Of a stretch of 16,946 bases of DNA, positions 6,653-12,707 are shown piece by piece; the first letter of the stretch is position 1; every line of letters starts with the position of its first letter. A model generated the notes under the pieces. The model saw nothing but the letters and a program-made list of their open reading frames with translations. It was not told the DNA's origin and ran no database searches. Origin of the DNA: an uncultured Phycisphaerales bacterium (GTDB lineage: Bacteria > Planctomycetota > Phycisphaerae > Phycisphaerales > UBA1924); assembly GCA_937879825.1 (NCBI GenBank), contig CALFMQ010000324.1, forward strand, positions 1 through 16,946, in the 5' to 3' direction. The position numbers and the translations under genes were made by a program.

Positions 6653-6689
6653 GCCCGGCAGGTCCGGCGAGCGTCGGATACCTCCGGGC
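6653..6689 (+). promoter_or_regulatory. Long stem-loop in the rplC-rplD gap
   Basis: GCCCGG (6653-6658) pairs with CCGGGC (6684-6689); after a bulged C6659, AGGT (6660-6663) pairs with ACCT (6680-6683). Inside, CCGGC (6664-6668) pairs with GTCGG (6673-6677) through one G-U pair, leaving an AU bulge and a GAGC loop. The result is about 15 pairs in 37 nt, much more than the other gap hairpins. No T-run follows. It is the main structural element of the rplD leader and a plausible binding site for a ribosomal protein. Confidence 0.55.
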
Positions 6690-6728
6690 GGAGACAAGGA
6701 AGACTGATCGCCGAGTTGACCCCGGAAG

Positions 6729-6748
6729 CCCCCGTTTGTGATTGGGGG
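6729..6748 (+). promoter_or_regulatory. Second hairpin in the rplD leader
   Basis: CCCCC (6729-6733) faces GGGGG (6744-6748) over the 10-nt loop GTTTGTGATT, with a possible G-U closing pair. It is followed by TACACG, not T's, so it is not a terminator. Its position between the long stem-loop and the GNRA hairpin makes a three-hairpin series. Confidence 0.45.
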
Positions 6749-6769
6749 TACACGGGCGAGGCGGAAAGA

Positions 6770-6783
6770 GGCGGGCGACCGCC
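6770..6783 (+). promoter_or_regulatory. GNRA hairpin just upstream of the rplD ribosome binding site
   Basis: GGCGG (6770-6774), GCGA tetraloop, CCGCC (6779-6783). The GCGA loop belongs to the stable GNRA class. It ends 12 nt before the AAAGGA (6796-6801) used by rplD, so it could insulate or control initiation without occluding the site. Confidence 0.5.
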
Positions 6784-6810
6784 AGGCGATGACGGAAAGG
6801 ACTTAAGGAC

Positions 6811-7479
6811 ATGCAAGTCCCCGTACTGAATATGCAGGGCAAGCAGGTCGGCACGATGGATGTCGATGAGCAGGCCTTGGGCGGCGAGATCAATCCCGCC
6901 CTGATCAAGCAGGCGTATGTGCGCTACCACGCGAATCAGCGTCAGGGTTCGGCGCGCACGAAGAGCCGCTCGGGCGTTGAGGGCTCCACCCGCAAGCTGT
7001 ACCGCCAGAAGGGCACGGGCAACGCCCGTGCGGGGTCGCTGCGAGCGAATATCCGTCGCGGCGGCGGCCGCGCCTTTGCCAAGAAGAAGACGCGTGAAGA
7101 GTTCCGCCTGGATATGCCCATCAAGATGCGGCGGAAGGCGAACCGCAACGCGCTGCTCGCCAAGCTGATGGACAACGAAGTGCGCGTGATCGACAATTTG
7201 TCGCTCAAGGCGCCCAAGACCAAGGATGTCCGCCAGATGCTCGAGGCGATGGGTGTGGACCGCACCTGCCTGATCGCGGTGCAGGCGGACAACGCGAACG
7301 TTCGCCTCGGCGCGCGGAACATCGAGCATGTCACGGTGTGCCCGGCCGACGCGCTGACCTGCTTCAACATGCTCAACCACCGGTATGTGGTGATCTCCAA
7401 GAGCGATCTCGAGGCGTGGATTAGCGGCCCGAGCGCGCAGACCGGGAAGTCGGCCAAGGCCGGGAAGGCGGGTGCGTGA
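6811..7479 (+). CDS. rplD: 50S ribosomal protein L4
   Basis: A 222-residue L4. The ATG at 6811 has AAAGGA (6796-6801) with 9 nt spacing; a second AAGGA (6805-6809) is too close to act. Residues 62-93 (KLYRQKGTGNARAGS followed by the RRGGGRAFAKKK segment) are the conserved extended loop lining the exit tunnel. The C-terminal half keeps the Rossmann-like L4 globular fold, and the last 20 residues are a low-complexity Ser/Gly/Lys tail (AQTGKSAKAGKAGA). L4 binds 23S rRNA early and in gamma-proteobacteria represses its own operon. Here the gene has its own 202-nt structured leader, which would suit autogenous control but does not prove it. It overlaps rplW. Confidence 0.97.
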   Translation: MQVPVLNMQGKQVGTMDVDEQALGGEINPALIKQAYVRYHANQRQGSARTKSRSGVEGSTRKLYRQKGTGNARAGSLRANIRRGGGRAFAKKKTREEFRLDMPIKMRRKANRNALLAKLMDNEVRVIDNLSLKAPKTKDVRQMLEAMGVDRTCLIAVQADNANVRLGARNIEHVTVCPADALTCFNMLNHRYVVISKSDLEAWISGPSAQTGKSAKAGKAGA

Positions 7480-7757
7480 TGGACTCTCACTTCGTGATCA
7501 AGCGCCCGCTCGTGACTGAGAAGTCGACCTACGCGTCGGGCGAGTTCAATCGGTACGCGTTCCTTGTTGATCGCAAGGCGCGCAAGGACGACATCAAGCG
7601 GGCGGTCGAGGACCTGTACAAGGTCCGCGTGCTCGGCGTTTCGACGCAGAATCGCAAGGGCGGATCGCGTCGGACCCGGTTCGGCGTGATCAACGAGCCG
7701 GTCCGCAAGCACGCGTTTGTTCGCATTCACCCCGATGACACCATCGAGTTGTTCTGA
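7479..7757 (+). CDS. rplW: 50S ribosomal protein L23
   Basis: A 92-residue L23. The ATG at 7479 overlaps the rplD TGA by one base; an in-frame GTG at 7476 would add one residue and is nearer the AAGG at 7465-7468 (7 versus 10 nt), so the start is uncertain by one codon. Conserved family sequence includes HFVIKRPLVTEKST at the N-terminus, the FLVDRKARKDDIKRAVEDLY helix, and VRVLGVSTQNRKG. L23 lies at the tunnel exit and is a docking site for trigger factor and the signal recognition particle. The overlap implies translational coupling with L4. Confidence 0.96.
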   Translation: MDSHFVIKRPLVTEKSTYASGEFNRYAFLVDRKARKDDIKRAVEDLYKVRVLGVSTQNRKGGSRRTRFGVINEPVRKHAFVRIHPDDTIELF

Positions 7758-7776
7758 CCTCAGGGAGTAGTTTCCG

Positions 7777-8631
7777 ATGCCTATTCGCATCTACAGACCA
7801 ACCAGCGCCGGGCGGCGGAATGCCTCGGTCAATCTCCACGCTGAGGTGACCAAGAACCGCCCCGAGAAGTCGCTGATCGCGCCGCTCGTCAAGACCGGCG
7901 GGCGCAATCATCACGGCAAGATCACCGTTCGCGGTCGCGGCGGCGGTCACAAGCGGATGTACCGCAAAATCGATTTCAAGCGCGCTGATCGCGTGGGCAT
8001 CAAGGGCACCGTCATCGGGATCGAGTACGACCCCAATCGCTCGGCGCACCTGGCGCTCATTCAGTACGAAGACGGCGTCAAGCGTTACATCATCGCGCCC
8101 AAGGGCCTGACCGACGGCGATACGGTGTTGACCGCGGACGAGACGATCGACGCGAATGTCGGCAACTGCATGCGGATCAAGGACATCCCCACGGGTCTTG
8201 ATGTGCATTGCATCGAGATGACGCCCGGCAAGGGCGCCCAGATCTGCCGCAGCGCCGGTACCTACGCGCGGCTGTCGAACAAGGAAGGGCGGTACGCGAC
8301 GCTCGTGTTGCCGTCGGGCGAAATCCGGCGCGTGTTGTCCGAGTGCCGCGCGACGATCGGCCAGGTCGGGAACCTGGACCACTCGCAGCGGACGCTCGGC
8401 AAGGCGGGTCTCTCGCGGCACCTGGGTCGCCGTCCCAAGACGCGCGGCGTCGCGATGGACCACGACACGCACCCGCTGGGCGGCGGCGAGGGTCGCTCCA
8501 AGGGCAACCGCGCCCCGGTCAGCAAGTCGGGCGTGTTCTCCAAGGGTGGCGGCACGCGTAATCGGAAGCAGCACTCGTCGAAACTCATCATCCGTCGCCG
8601 GCGCAGCAAGCGCTTCGGCCAGCTCAAGTAA
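7777..8631 (+). CDS. rplB: 50S ribosomal protein L2, with divergent peptidyl-transferase loop
   Basis: A 284-residue L2 with ATG 7777 and AGGGAG (7762-7767, 9 nt spacing). It has the usual architecture: N-terminal extension, OB-like domain with GGGHKRMYRKIDFKR (residues 56-69), SH3-like domain with LPSGEIRRV, and a basic C-terminal tail. The near-invariant stretch after RGVAM reads DHDTHPLGGGEGR (residues 228-240). E. coli has NPVDHPHGGGEGR there. The histidine corresponding to E. coli His229 is kept (His232), while the preceding Asp is Thr231 and the second His is Leu234. L2 is needed for subunit association and supports peptidyl-transferase activity. The reading frame is intact on both sides, so this is substitution and not a frameshift. 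Confidence 0.97.
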   Translation: MPIRIYRPTSAGRRNASVNLHAEVTKNRPEKSLIAPLVKTGGRNHHGKITVRGRGGGHKRMYRKIDFKRADRVGIKGTVIGIEYDPNRSAHLALIQYEDGVKRYIIAPKGLTDGDTVLTADETIDANVGNCMRIKDIPTGLDVHCIEMTPGKGAQICRSAGTYARLSNKEGRYATLVLPSGEIRRVLSECRATIGQVGNLDHSQRTLGKAGLSRHLGRRPKTRGVAMDHDTHPLGGGEGRSKGNRAPVSKSGVFSKGGGTRNRKQHSSKLIIRRRRSKRFGQLK

Positions 8632-8652
8632 TCCGGCACGGGAGGACCAGCG

Positions 8653-8943
8653 ATGTCTCGATCACTCAAGAAGGGCCCGTTCGTTGACGAGCGGCTTTAC
8701 ATGAAGGTGCAGAAGCAGACCGAGGGCGGCAAGCGCAGCCCCATCAAGACATGGTCGCGCACCTGCACGATCGTTCCCGAGTTTGTGGGCACGACATTCC
8801 AGGTCCACAACGGCCGCAGTTTCACGGATGTGTTCGTGACCGAGGACATGGTGGGCCACAAGCTGGGCGAGTTCGCTCTGACGCGGACCTTCCGCGGTCA
8901 CACGAACAAGAAGGAAGGCATCAAGGGCGGCGCTAAGGGCTAA
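8653..8943 (+). CDS. rpsS: 30S ribosomal protein S19
   Basis: A 96-residue S19 with ATG 8653 and GGGAGG (8640-8645) 7 nt upstream. It carries the universal MSRSLKKGPFVD start, IKTWSR, IVPEFVGTTFQVHNGR, and VTEDMVGHKLGEFALTRTFRGH near the C-terminus. S19 sits in the 30S head with S13 and contacts tRNA and the intersubunit bridge. The gap after it (38 nt) has a GNRA-looped hairpin leading into rplV. Confidence 0.97.
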   Translation: MSRSLKKGPFVDERLYMKVQKQTEGGKRSPIKTWSRTCTIVPEFVGTTFQVHNGRSFTDVFVTEDMVGHKLGEFALTRTFRGHTNKKEGIKGGAKG

Positions 8944-8949
8944 TGAACG

Positions 8950-8965
8950 CCGCGCGTGAGCGCGG
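8950..8965 (+). promoter_or_regulatory. GNRA hairpin upstream of the rplV start region
   Basis: CCGCGC (8950-8955), GTGA tetraloop (GNRA class), GCGCGG (8960-8965): six perfect pairs. AGAGGA (8968-8973) follows after 2 nt and serves the GTG at 8982. No T-run, so not a terminator. Confidence 0.55.
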
Positions 8966-8981
8966 GTAGAGGATACGAGTC

Positions 8982-9119
8982 GTGAGAATTCACTCGAAGA
9001 ACTTGAAGACACTCGCCGAGCAGGCCGGTATTTCGGTCGTGCAACTGGCGTAGTCGCTCCCGGCGGACTCTGGCCGTCGGAAGCAAAAGGAACTGGCGCA
9101 GGCGAAGGTCCGCAACTGG
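8982..9119 (+). other. In-frame 5' extension of rplV interrupted by an amber codon
   Basis: A GTG at 8982 with AGAGGA (8968-8973, 8 nt spacing) opens the same frame as rplV. It reads 23 codons (MRIHSKNLKTLAEQAGISVV, then QLA), meets TAG at 9051-9053, and then continues without another stop straight into L22. The segment after the TAG keeps a strongly G/C third position and protein-like sequence (RRKQKELAQAKVRNW), so it looks coding on both sides. Together with the first residues after 9120 it resembles a helix-turn-helix domain. It may be a nonsense mutation, a readthrough site, a sequencing error, or a short upstream peptide. At least two genes here (rpsJ and the 3591-5081 gene) end in TAG, so amber is a normal stop. 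Confidence 0.6.
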
Positions 9120-9536
9120 ATGGCCGGTCGCGATCACCCGCGCGCCAAGGCGAAGGACATCGAGGCGATGGCGGGCGTGCTTGGTTGTTCGCCGAGCCAG
9201 ATCGCGCGGTACACGAGCGTGTTCCGTTTCTCGAGGTCGTCGCCGCGCAAGGCGGGCCTGGTCGCCGAGTTGATCCGGGGTCGCTCGGTCGCCGAGGCAC
9301 AGGCGCTGCTGGCGTTCTCGCCCAAGCGTGCCTCGGTGATGGTGGGCAAGGCGCTGGAGGCGGCGCTCGCCGAGGCGCAGTCGTACGACGCTTCGCCCGA
9401 TCATCTGGTGGTCGCTGAGTCCCGCGTGGACAAGGGCGTCATCATCAAACGCTTCCAGCCCAAGGACCGCGGTCGTGCGCACCGCATCGAGAAGATCACA
9501 AGCCACATCACCATCGGACTTGAGGAGCGTGCCTGA
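9120..9536 (+). CDS. rplV: 50S ribosomal protein L22, conservative start; probably N-terminally extended
   Basis: This is the part that is open without interruption: 138 residues from ATG 9120. The L22 core begins near residue 35 (YTSVFRFSRSSPRKAGLV) and runs through ELIRGRSVAEAQALLAFSPKRA, the beta-hairpin loop, and the C-terminal KRFQPKDRGRAHRIEKITSHI, all typical of the family; L22 lines the exit tunnel. Residues 1-34 (NWMAGRDHPRAKAKDIEAM and GVLGCSPSQIAR) are not part of normal L22, which is about 110 residues, and look like the second half of a helix-turn-helix. ATG 9120 has only a poor ribosome binding site (GAAGG at 9104-9108, 11 nt), whereas GTG 8982 has a good one. The true start is probably 8982, with a TAG at 9051 to be explained. 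Confidence 0.9.
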   Translation: MAGRDHPRAKAKDIEAMAGVLGCSPSQIARYTSVFRFSRSSPRKAGLVAELIRGRSVAEAQALLAFSPKRASVMVGKALEAALAEAQSYDASPDHLVVAESRVDKGVIIKRFQPKDRGRAHRIEKITSHITIGLEERA

Positions 9537-10240
9537 TGGGACAGAAGACTCATCCATTCGGTCTGCGTGTCGGGATCACCGAAGCGCACAAGAGCCGGTG
9601 GTACGCCCCCAAGGCGCTGTACGGCGAGCTGCTCGTCGAGGACTACAAGATCCGCCAGTTCGTGGACAAGCGTCTGAACCGGACGCCCCCGTTCGCGGCG
9701 GTGTCCGACATCCACATCGAGCGCACCCGCGAAGAGCTGAAGGTGATCGTCAAGACGGCGCGTCCCGGCCTGGTCATCGGGCCGAAGGGCGCCGAGGTCG
9801 ATCGCCTGCAGCAGGAACTGGAGTACATGACGGGGCGCAAGGTCTCGATCAACATCATCGAGATCAAGAACCCCGATCTGGACGCTCAGTTGGTCGCTGA
9901 GGGCGTCGCGGAGCAGCTCAAGAAGCGTTCGAGCTTCCGCCGCGTCGTGAAGATGCGTTCGGAGGCGACGATGCAGGCGGGTGGCAAGGGTGTGCGCATC
10001 CTGCTGGCCGGCCGGTTGGGCGGCGCGGAAATGAGCCGGACGCTCGATACGCGTCTGGGCTCGATGCCGCTGTCGTCGTTGCAGGCGAACATCGACTACG
10101 GGTTCGCCGAGGCGTTTACGACCTATGGCGCGATCGGCGTGAAGGTTTGGATCTACAAGGGTGAGTACTCGACGGAAGTGGACGAAGAGACGCAGAGCCG
10201 CGCGGCGGGCGCCCGCCCGCGTGCCCGCGGCCGCCACTGA
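9536..10240 (+). CDS. rpsC: 30S ribosomal protein S3
   Basis: A 234-residue S3. The ATG at 9536 shares one base with the rplV TGA, and GAGGAG (9522-9527) is 8 nt upstream, so translation is probably coupled to L22. The N-terminus GQKTHPFGLRVGI is canonical. The type II KH domain has its GxxG loop at GPKG (residues 82-85). The C-terminal domain contains GVRILLAGRLGGAEMSRT and the conserved GVKVWIYKGE. The tail is Ala/Arg/Gly-rich (SRAAGARPRARGRH). S3 forms part of the mRNA entry channel and helicase activity of the 30S. Confidence 0.97.
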   Translation: MGQKTHPFGLRVGITEAHKSRWYAPKALYGELLVEDYKIRQFVDKRLNRTPPFAAVSDIHIERTREELKVIVKTARPGLVIGPKGAEVDRLQQELEYMTGRKVSINIIEIKNPDLDAQLVAEGVAEQLKKRSSFRRVVKMRSEATMQAGGKGVRILLAGRLGGAEMSRTLDTRLGSMPLSSLQANIDYGFAEAFTTYGAIGVKVWIYKGEYSTEVDEETQSRAAGARPRARGRH

Positions 10241-10275
10241 GTTCGAGTGCGTTGCAAGGATTGATGAAGAACACC

Positions 10276-10295
10276 CCCGCGCGAGTGTCGGCGGG
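10276..10295 (+). promoter_or_regulatory. Hairpin in the rpsC-rplP gap
   Basis: CCCGC (10276-10280) pairs with GCGGG (10291-10295); after a bulged G, CG (10282-10283) pairs with CG (10289-10290), leaving AGTGT as loop. It precedes GAGGAAGGA, the region of the rplP ribosome binding site. No T-run follows. Confidence 0.45.
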
Positions 10296-10317
10296 ATGAG
10301 GAAGGATGGGCTGACAG

Positions 10318-10737
10318 ATGCCCCGGATGCCCAAGAGGGTGAAATACCGCAAGGAGATGCGTCGCGTCCGCGACCGCAAGGCGACGAAAGCGAACTATGT
10401 CGCGTTCGGCGAGTTCGGGCTGCAGGCGTTGTCCGGTTGCTGGTTGACGGCTCGTCAGATCGAGGCCGGTCGTATCGCGGCGCAGCACTATCTGAAGCGT
10501 CAGGGCCGGGTGTATATCCGGGTGTTCCCTGACAAGCCCATTTCGAAGAAGCCCCTCGAGACCCGAATGGGTACGGGCAAGGCGGAAGTTGATTACTGGG
10601 CGGCGCGTGTCCGCCCGGGGACGATGCTCTTTGAGATCGCCGGCGTGCCCGAGGATGTGGCGCGTCAGACGATGGTCCGAGTCGCGATGAAGATGCCGAT
10701 CCGCTGCCGATTCGTCGGGCGTCGGCTTGAGGTTTGA
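10318..10737 (+). CDS. rplP: 50S ribosomal protein L16
   Basis: A 139-residue L16, the normal length. The ATG at 10318 is preceded by AAGGA (10302-10306) with a rather long 11-nt spacing. Typical sequence includes MPKRVKYRKEMR at the start, FGEFGLQAL, RQIEAGRIAAQHYLKRQGRVYIRVFPDKPISKKPLETRMGTGK (given here as the conserved core, residues about 46-88), and the C-terminal MKMPIRCRFVGR. L16 organises the A-site tRNA region of the 50S. Its stop (10735-10737) lies inside the TTGAGGTTTGAGGAG that leads into rpmC. Confidence 0.97.
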   Translation: MPRMPKRVKYRKEMRRVRDRKATKANYVAFGEFGLQALSGCWLTARQIEAGRIAAQHYLKRQGRVYIRVFPDKPISKKPLETRMGTGKAEVDYWAARVRPGTMLFEIAGVPEDVARQTMVRVAMKMPIRCRFVGRRLEV

Positions 10738-10747
10738 GGAGCCGGGC

Positions 10748-10954
10748 ATGAAGGCAGCAGAGGTCCGGAAGTTGACGGGCGAGGAGATCGATGTCGAGGT
10801 CTCGCGTTTGCAGCGCAAGTTGTACGACCTGCGCGTGCAGACGGTGACGGAGAAGATCGAGGACCCTTCGCAGTTCAGGAAGATTCGTAAGGACATCGCG
10901 CGGCTCAAGACCGAGCGCACGGCGCGGTTGAATAAGAAGAAGGCGAGCGCATGA
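10748..10954 (+). CDS. rpmC: 50S ribosomal protein L29
   Basis: A 68-residue L29. The ATG at 10748 is chosen over an upstream TTG at 10727 because GAGGAG (10736-10741) is placed 6 nt before it and MKAAEVRKLTGEEI is the family N-terminus. The protein is two long helices, with LYDLRVQ in the first half and RKIRKDIARLKTERTAR in the second. L29 sits beside L23 at the tunnel exit. Its TGA overlaps the rpsQ ATG (ATGA), implying coupled translation. Confidence 0.96.
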   Translation: MKAAEVRKLTGEEIDVEVSRLQRKLYDLRVQTVTEKIEDPSQFRKIRKDIARLKTERTARLNKKKASA

Positions 10955-11235
10955 GCCCGACTGAGACCGCAGAGAAGAAGGTGACGAGCACGCAGATCGG
11001 CGTCGTGGAGTCCGCCAAGACGGACAAGACGCGCAAGGTCGTGGTCTCGTACCGCGCCAAGCACCCGAAGTACGGGAAGTTCGTGAGCCGCCGGACGATC
11101 CTGGCGGTCCACGACGAGCACAACGAGTCGGCGTTGGGCGACCGCGTCGAGATCGCGCAGTGCCGCCCGATGAGCAAGACGAAGCGGTGGCGTCTTGTTC
11201 GGATTGTCGACAAGGCCCCGCGGGATAACGCGTGA
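10951..11235 (+). CDS. rpsQ: 30S ribosomal protein S17
   Basis: A 94-residue S17 starting at ATG 10951 inside the rpmC stop, with GAAGG 7 nt upstream. The OB fold is evident from GVVESAKTDKTRKVVVSYRAKHPKYGKFVSRR, from DEHNESALGDRVEIAQCRPMSKTKRWRLV, and from the closing IVDKA (described by segment, residues 17-88). The first dozen residues (MSPTETAEKKV) are a short polar extension. S17 is a primary 16S-binding protein of the 30S body. Confidence 0.96.
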   Translation: MSPTETAEKKVTSTQIGVVESAKTDKTRKVVVSYRAKHPKYGKFVSRRTILAVHDEHNESALGDRVEIAQCRPMSKTKRWRLVRIVDKAPRDNA

Positions 11236-11240
11236 TTTGA

Positions 11241-11260
11241 CGGTCGGCACGGGCCGACCG
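11241..11260 (+). promoter_or_regulatory. Perfect 8-bp hairpin upstream of rplN
   Basis: CGGTCGGC (11241-11248), loop ACGG, GCCGACCG (11253-11260): eight perfect pairs, and AGAGG (the rplN ribosome binding site) starts at the very next base. There is no T-run. It is the cleanest of the gap hairpins. Confidence 0.6.
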
Positions 11261-11275
11261 AGAGGTATTTGAGCC

Positions 11276-11662
11276 ATGATTCAGCAAGAAACTCGCGTCG
11301 ATGTCGCGGACAACTCGGGCGCCAAGGAGGCGATGGTGATCCGCGTGCTGGGCGGTTCGACGTCGCGCGGCAGGTTCACGCGCCGGACGGCGGGCGTGGG
11401 CGACAAGGTCGTCTGCTCCGTCAAGAAGGCGCTCCCCGGTTCGGATGTGAAGTCGGGCGATGTCGTCAAGGGTGTCGTCGTCCGGACGGCGTTCCCCACG
11501 CGGCGCGCCGACGGCTCGTATGTGAAGTTCGACCGCACGGCGGTGGTGCTGATCAATCCTGACGGCAACCCGCGTGGGACGCGCGTGTTCGGGGCGGTGG
11601 CCCGCGAGCTGCGCGACTGCGGCTACATGAAGATTGTGTCGCTTGCGACGGAGGTGATCTGA
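11276..11662 (+). CDS. rplN: 50S ribosomal protein L14
   Basis: A 128-residue L14, six longer than the usual 122. The ATG at 11276 has AGAGG (11261-11265) 10 nt upstream. The start MIQQETRVDVADNSGAKEAM, the VKSGDVVKGVVVRT segment, and the end GYMKIVSLATEVI are family signatures. The extra residues fall in the KKALPGSDVKSG loop. L14 is at the intersubunit face next to L19 and binds the silencing factor RsfS in other bacteria. It starts what in E. coli would be the spc operon; no separate promoter is evident here, only the hairpin in its leader. Confidence 0.97.
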   Translation: MIQQETRVDVADNSGAKEAMVIRVLGGSTSRGRFTRRTAGVGDKVVCSVKKALPGSDVKSGDVVKGVVVRTAFPTRRADGSYVKFDRTAVVLINPDGNPRGTRVFGAVARELRDCGYMKIVSLATEVI

Positions 11663-11663
11663 C

Positions 11664-12020
11664 ATGCCCAAGCATGTAGTGAAAGGCGACGAGGTGGTCA
11701 TCACCGCGGGCGAGTACCGGGGCAAGACCGGCACGATCGTGCGCGTCGATACCAAGAATGACCGCGTGATCGTCCACGGATCCGGCATCGCGGGCATCAC
11801 CAAGAACATCCGCCCGACGCGGCTTAACCCCGAGGGTGGCCGTGTCGAGCTCGACCGCTCGTTCCACATCTCGAACGTGAGCCCGGTGGTTGACGGCAAG
11901 GGATCGCGGGTGCGCTTCGAGACCAAGAAGGATGGCTCGAAGGTGCGTGTCGCGGCGAAGGGCGGCAAGGAGCTGGGCGTCGTTCGTTCGGCGTCGGCCA
12001 AGGGCAAGAAGAAGAAGTAA
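11664..12020 (+). CDS. rplX: 50S ribosomal protein L24
   Basis: A 118-residue L24 following rplN by one base. The ribosome binding site GGAGGTGAT (11650-11658) is a nine-base match to the 16S anti-Shine-Dalgarno, the strongest in the window. The KOW motif is at residues about 5-39 (VVKGDEVVITAGEYRGKTG and VRVDTKNDRVIVHG). HISNVSPVVDGKGSRVRFE is typical. The tail is lysine-rich (AKGKKKK). L24 initiates 50S assembly with L3. Confidence 0.96.
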   Translation: MPKHVVKGDEVVITAGEYRGKTGTIVRVDTKNDRVIVHGSGIAGITKNIRPTRLNPEGGRVELDRSFHISNVSPVVDGKGSRVRFETKKDGSKVRVAAKGGKELGVVRSASAKGKKKK

Positions 12021-12035
12021 GTCGGAACAGAACCC

Positions 12036-12058
12036 GCCGCGGGGATGATCGCCGCGGC
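12036..12058 (+). promoter_or_regulatory. Hairpin upstream of rplE
   Basis: GCCGCGG (12036-12042) and CCGCGGC (12052-12058) form seven perfect pairs around a 9-nt loop. It lies 19 nt before the rplE ATG, which otherwise has only a weak ribosome binding site. TTACG follows, so it is not a terminator. Confidence 0.5.
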
Positions 12059-12077
12059 TTACGAGTGAGCGTTGAAG

Positions 12078-12707
12078 ATGGCTAAGGACAAGAGCAAAGG
12101 CAAGGGTGGCGAGGCGCCGGCGGACACGGGTCCCGCGGTCCCGCCGCGACTGCGCGACAAGTTCAACGGTGAGGTCTCATCGAAAGTGGCGGAGAAGTTC
12201 TCGCTCGAGAACCCGATGAGCCGCCCGTCGATCGAGAAGATCATCGTGAATGTGAACGTGGGCCGTCACCTGGACGGGGCGAAGCTCCCCCAGAATGTTC
12301 GCGACACCGTGCTCGATACGCTCAACAAGATCACGGGTCAGAAGCCCATCATGATCAACGCGAAAAAGAGCGTGTCGAACTTCAAGCTGCGCGAGGGCAT
12401 GCCCTCGTCGGCGATGGTGACGATGCGTCGCGAGCGGATGTGGTACTTCCTCGACCGCCTGATCAACCTGGCGACGCCGCGTATCCGCGACTTCCGCGGG
12501 TTGAGCGACAAGTCGTTCGACAAGAGCGGCAACTACTCGATGGGCCTGACCGAGCAGGGCGTGTTCCCCGAGATCGACATGGCCCACGTGACCTTCACGC
12601 ACGGGATGAATATCAACATTGTCTTCAGCAACTCGAGCCCGGAGAAGAGCCGGTTCGTGCTTGAAGAGCTCGGATTCCCCTTCCGCAAGCCGGAGAAGAA
12701 GAACTAA
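12078..12707 (+). CDS. rplE: 50S ribosomal protein L5
   Basis: A 209-residue L5, about 30 longer than the E. coli protein. The ATG at 12078 is preferred to an in-frame TTG at 12072. The ribosome binding site is weak (GAGTGAG at 12063-12069). A polar N-terminal extension (MAKDKSKGKGGEAPADTG and a few more) precedes the L5 core, which shows RPSIEKIIVNVNVG, TGQKPIMINAKKSVSNFKLRE (residues about 88-108), the RDFRGLS segment, and the closing ELGFPFRK. L5 binds 5S rRNA with L18 in the central protuberance. Its TAA overlaps the next ATG by one base. Confidence 0.96.
   Translation: MAKDKSKGKGGEAPADTGPAVPPRLRDKFNGEVSSKVAEKFSLENPMSRPSIEKIIVNVNVGRHLDGAKLPQNVRDTVLDTLNKITGQKPIMINAKKSVSNFKLREGMPSSAMVTMRRERMWYFLDRLINLATPRIRDFRGLSDKSFDKSGNYSMGLTEQGVFPEIDMAHVTFTHGMNINIVFSNSSPEKSRFVLEELGFPFRKPEKKN

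Noticed and set aside
6716..6742. Possible promoter TTGACC-15-TGTGAT before rplD
   Set aside because: The -10 match is poor, spacing is short, and it falls inside the second leader hairpin. Not supported without start-site data.
6626..6829. A 67-codon frame in the rplC-rplD gap
   Set aside because: It overlaps the start of rplD, lacks a family signature, and covers the structured leader; the RNA explanation fits better.
9051..9053. TAG as a reassigned sense codon throughout the genome
   Set aside because: rpsJ and the 3591-5081 gene both end in TAG exactly where their families or frames end, so TAG still works as a stop.
9401..12007. An 868-codon open frame on the minus strand
   Set aside because: It runs antisense through rpsC, rplP, rpmC, rpsQ, rplN and rplX, which are certain. 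High GC at third positions leaves the opposite strand free of stops. Its sequence is low-complexity Arg/Pro/Ser/His.
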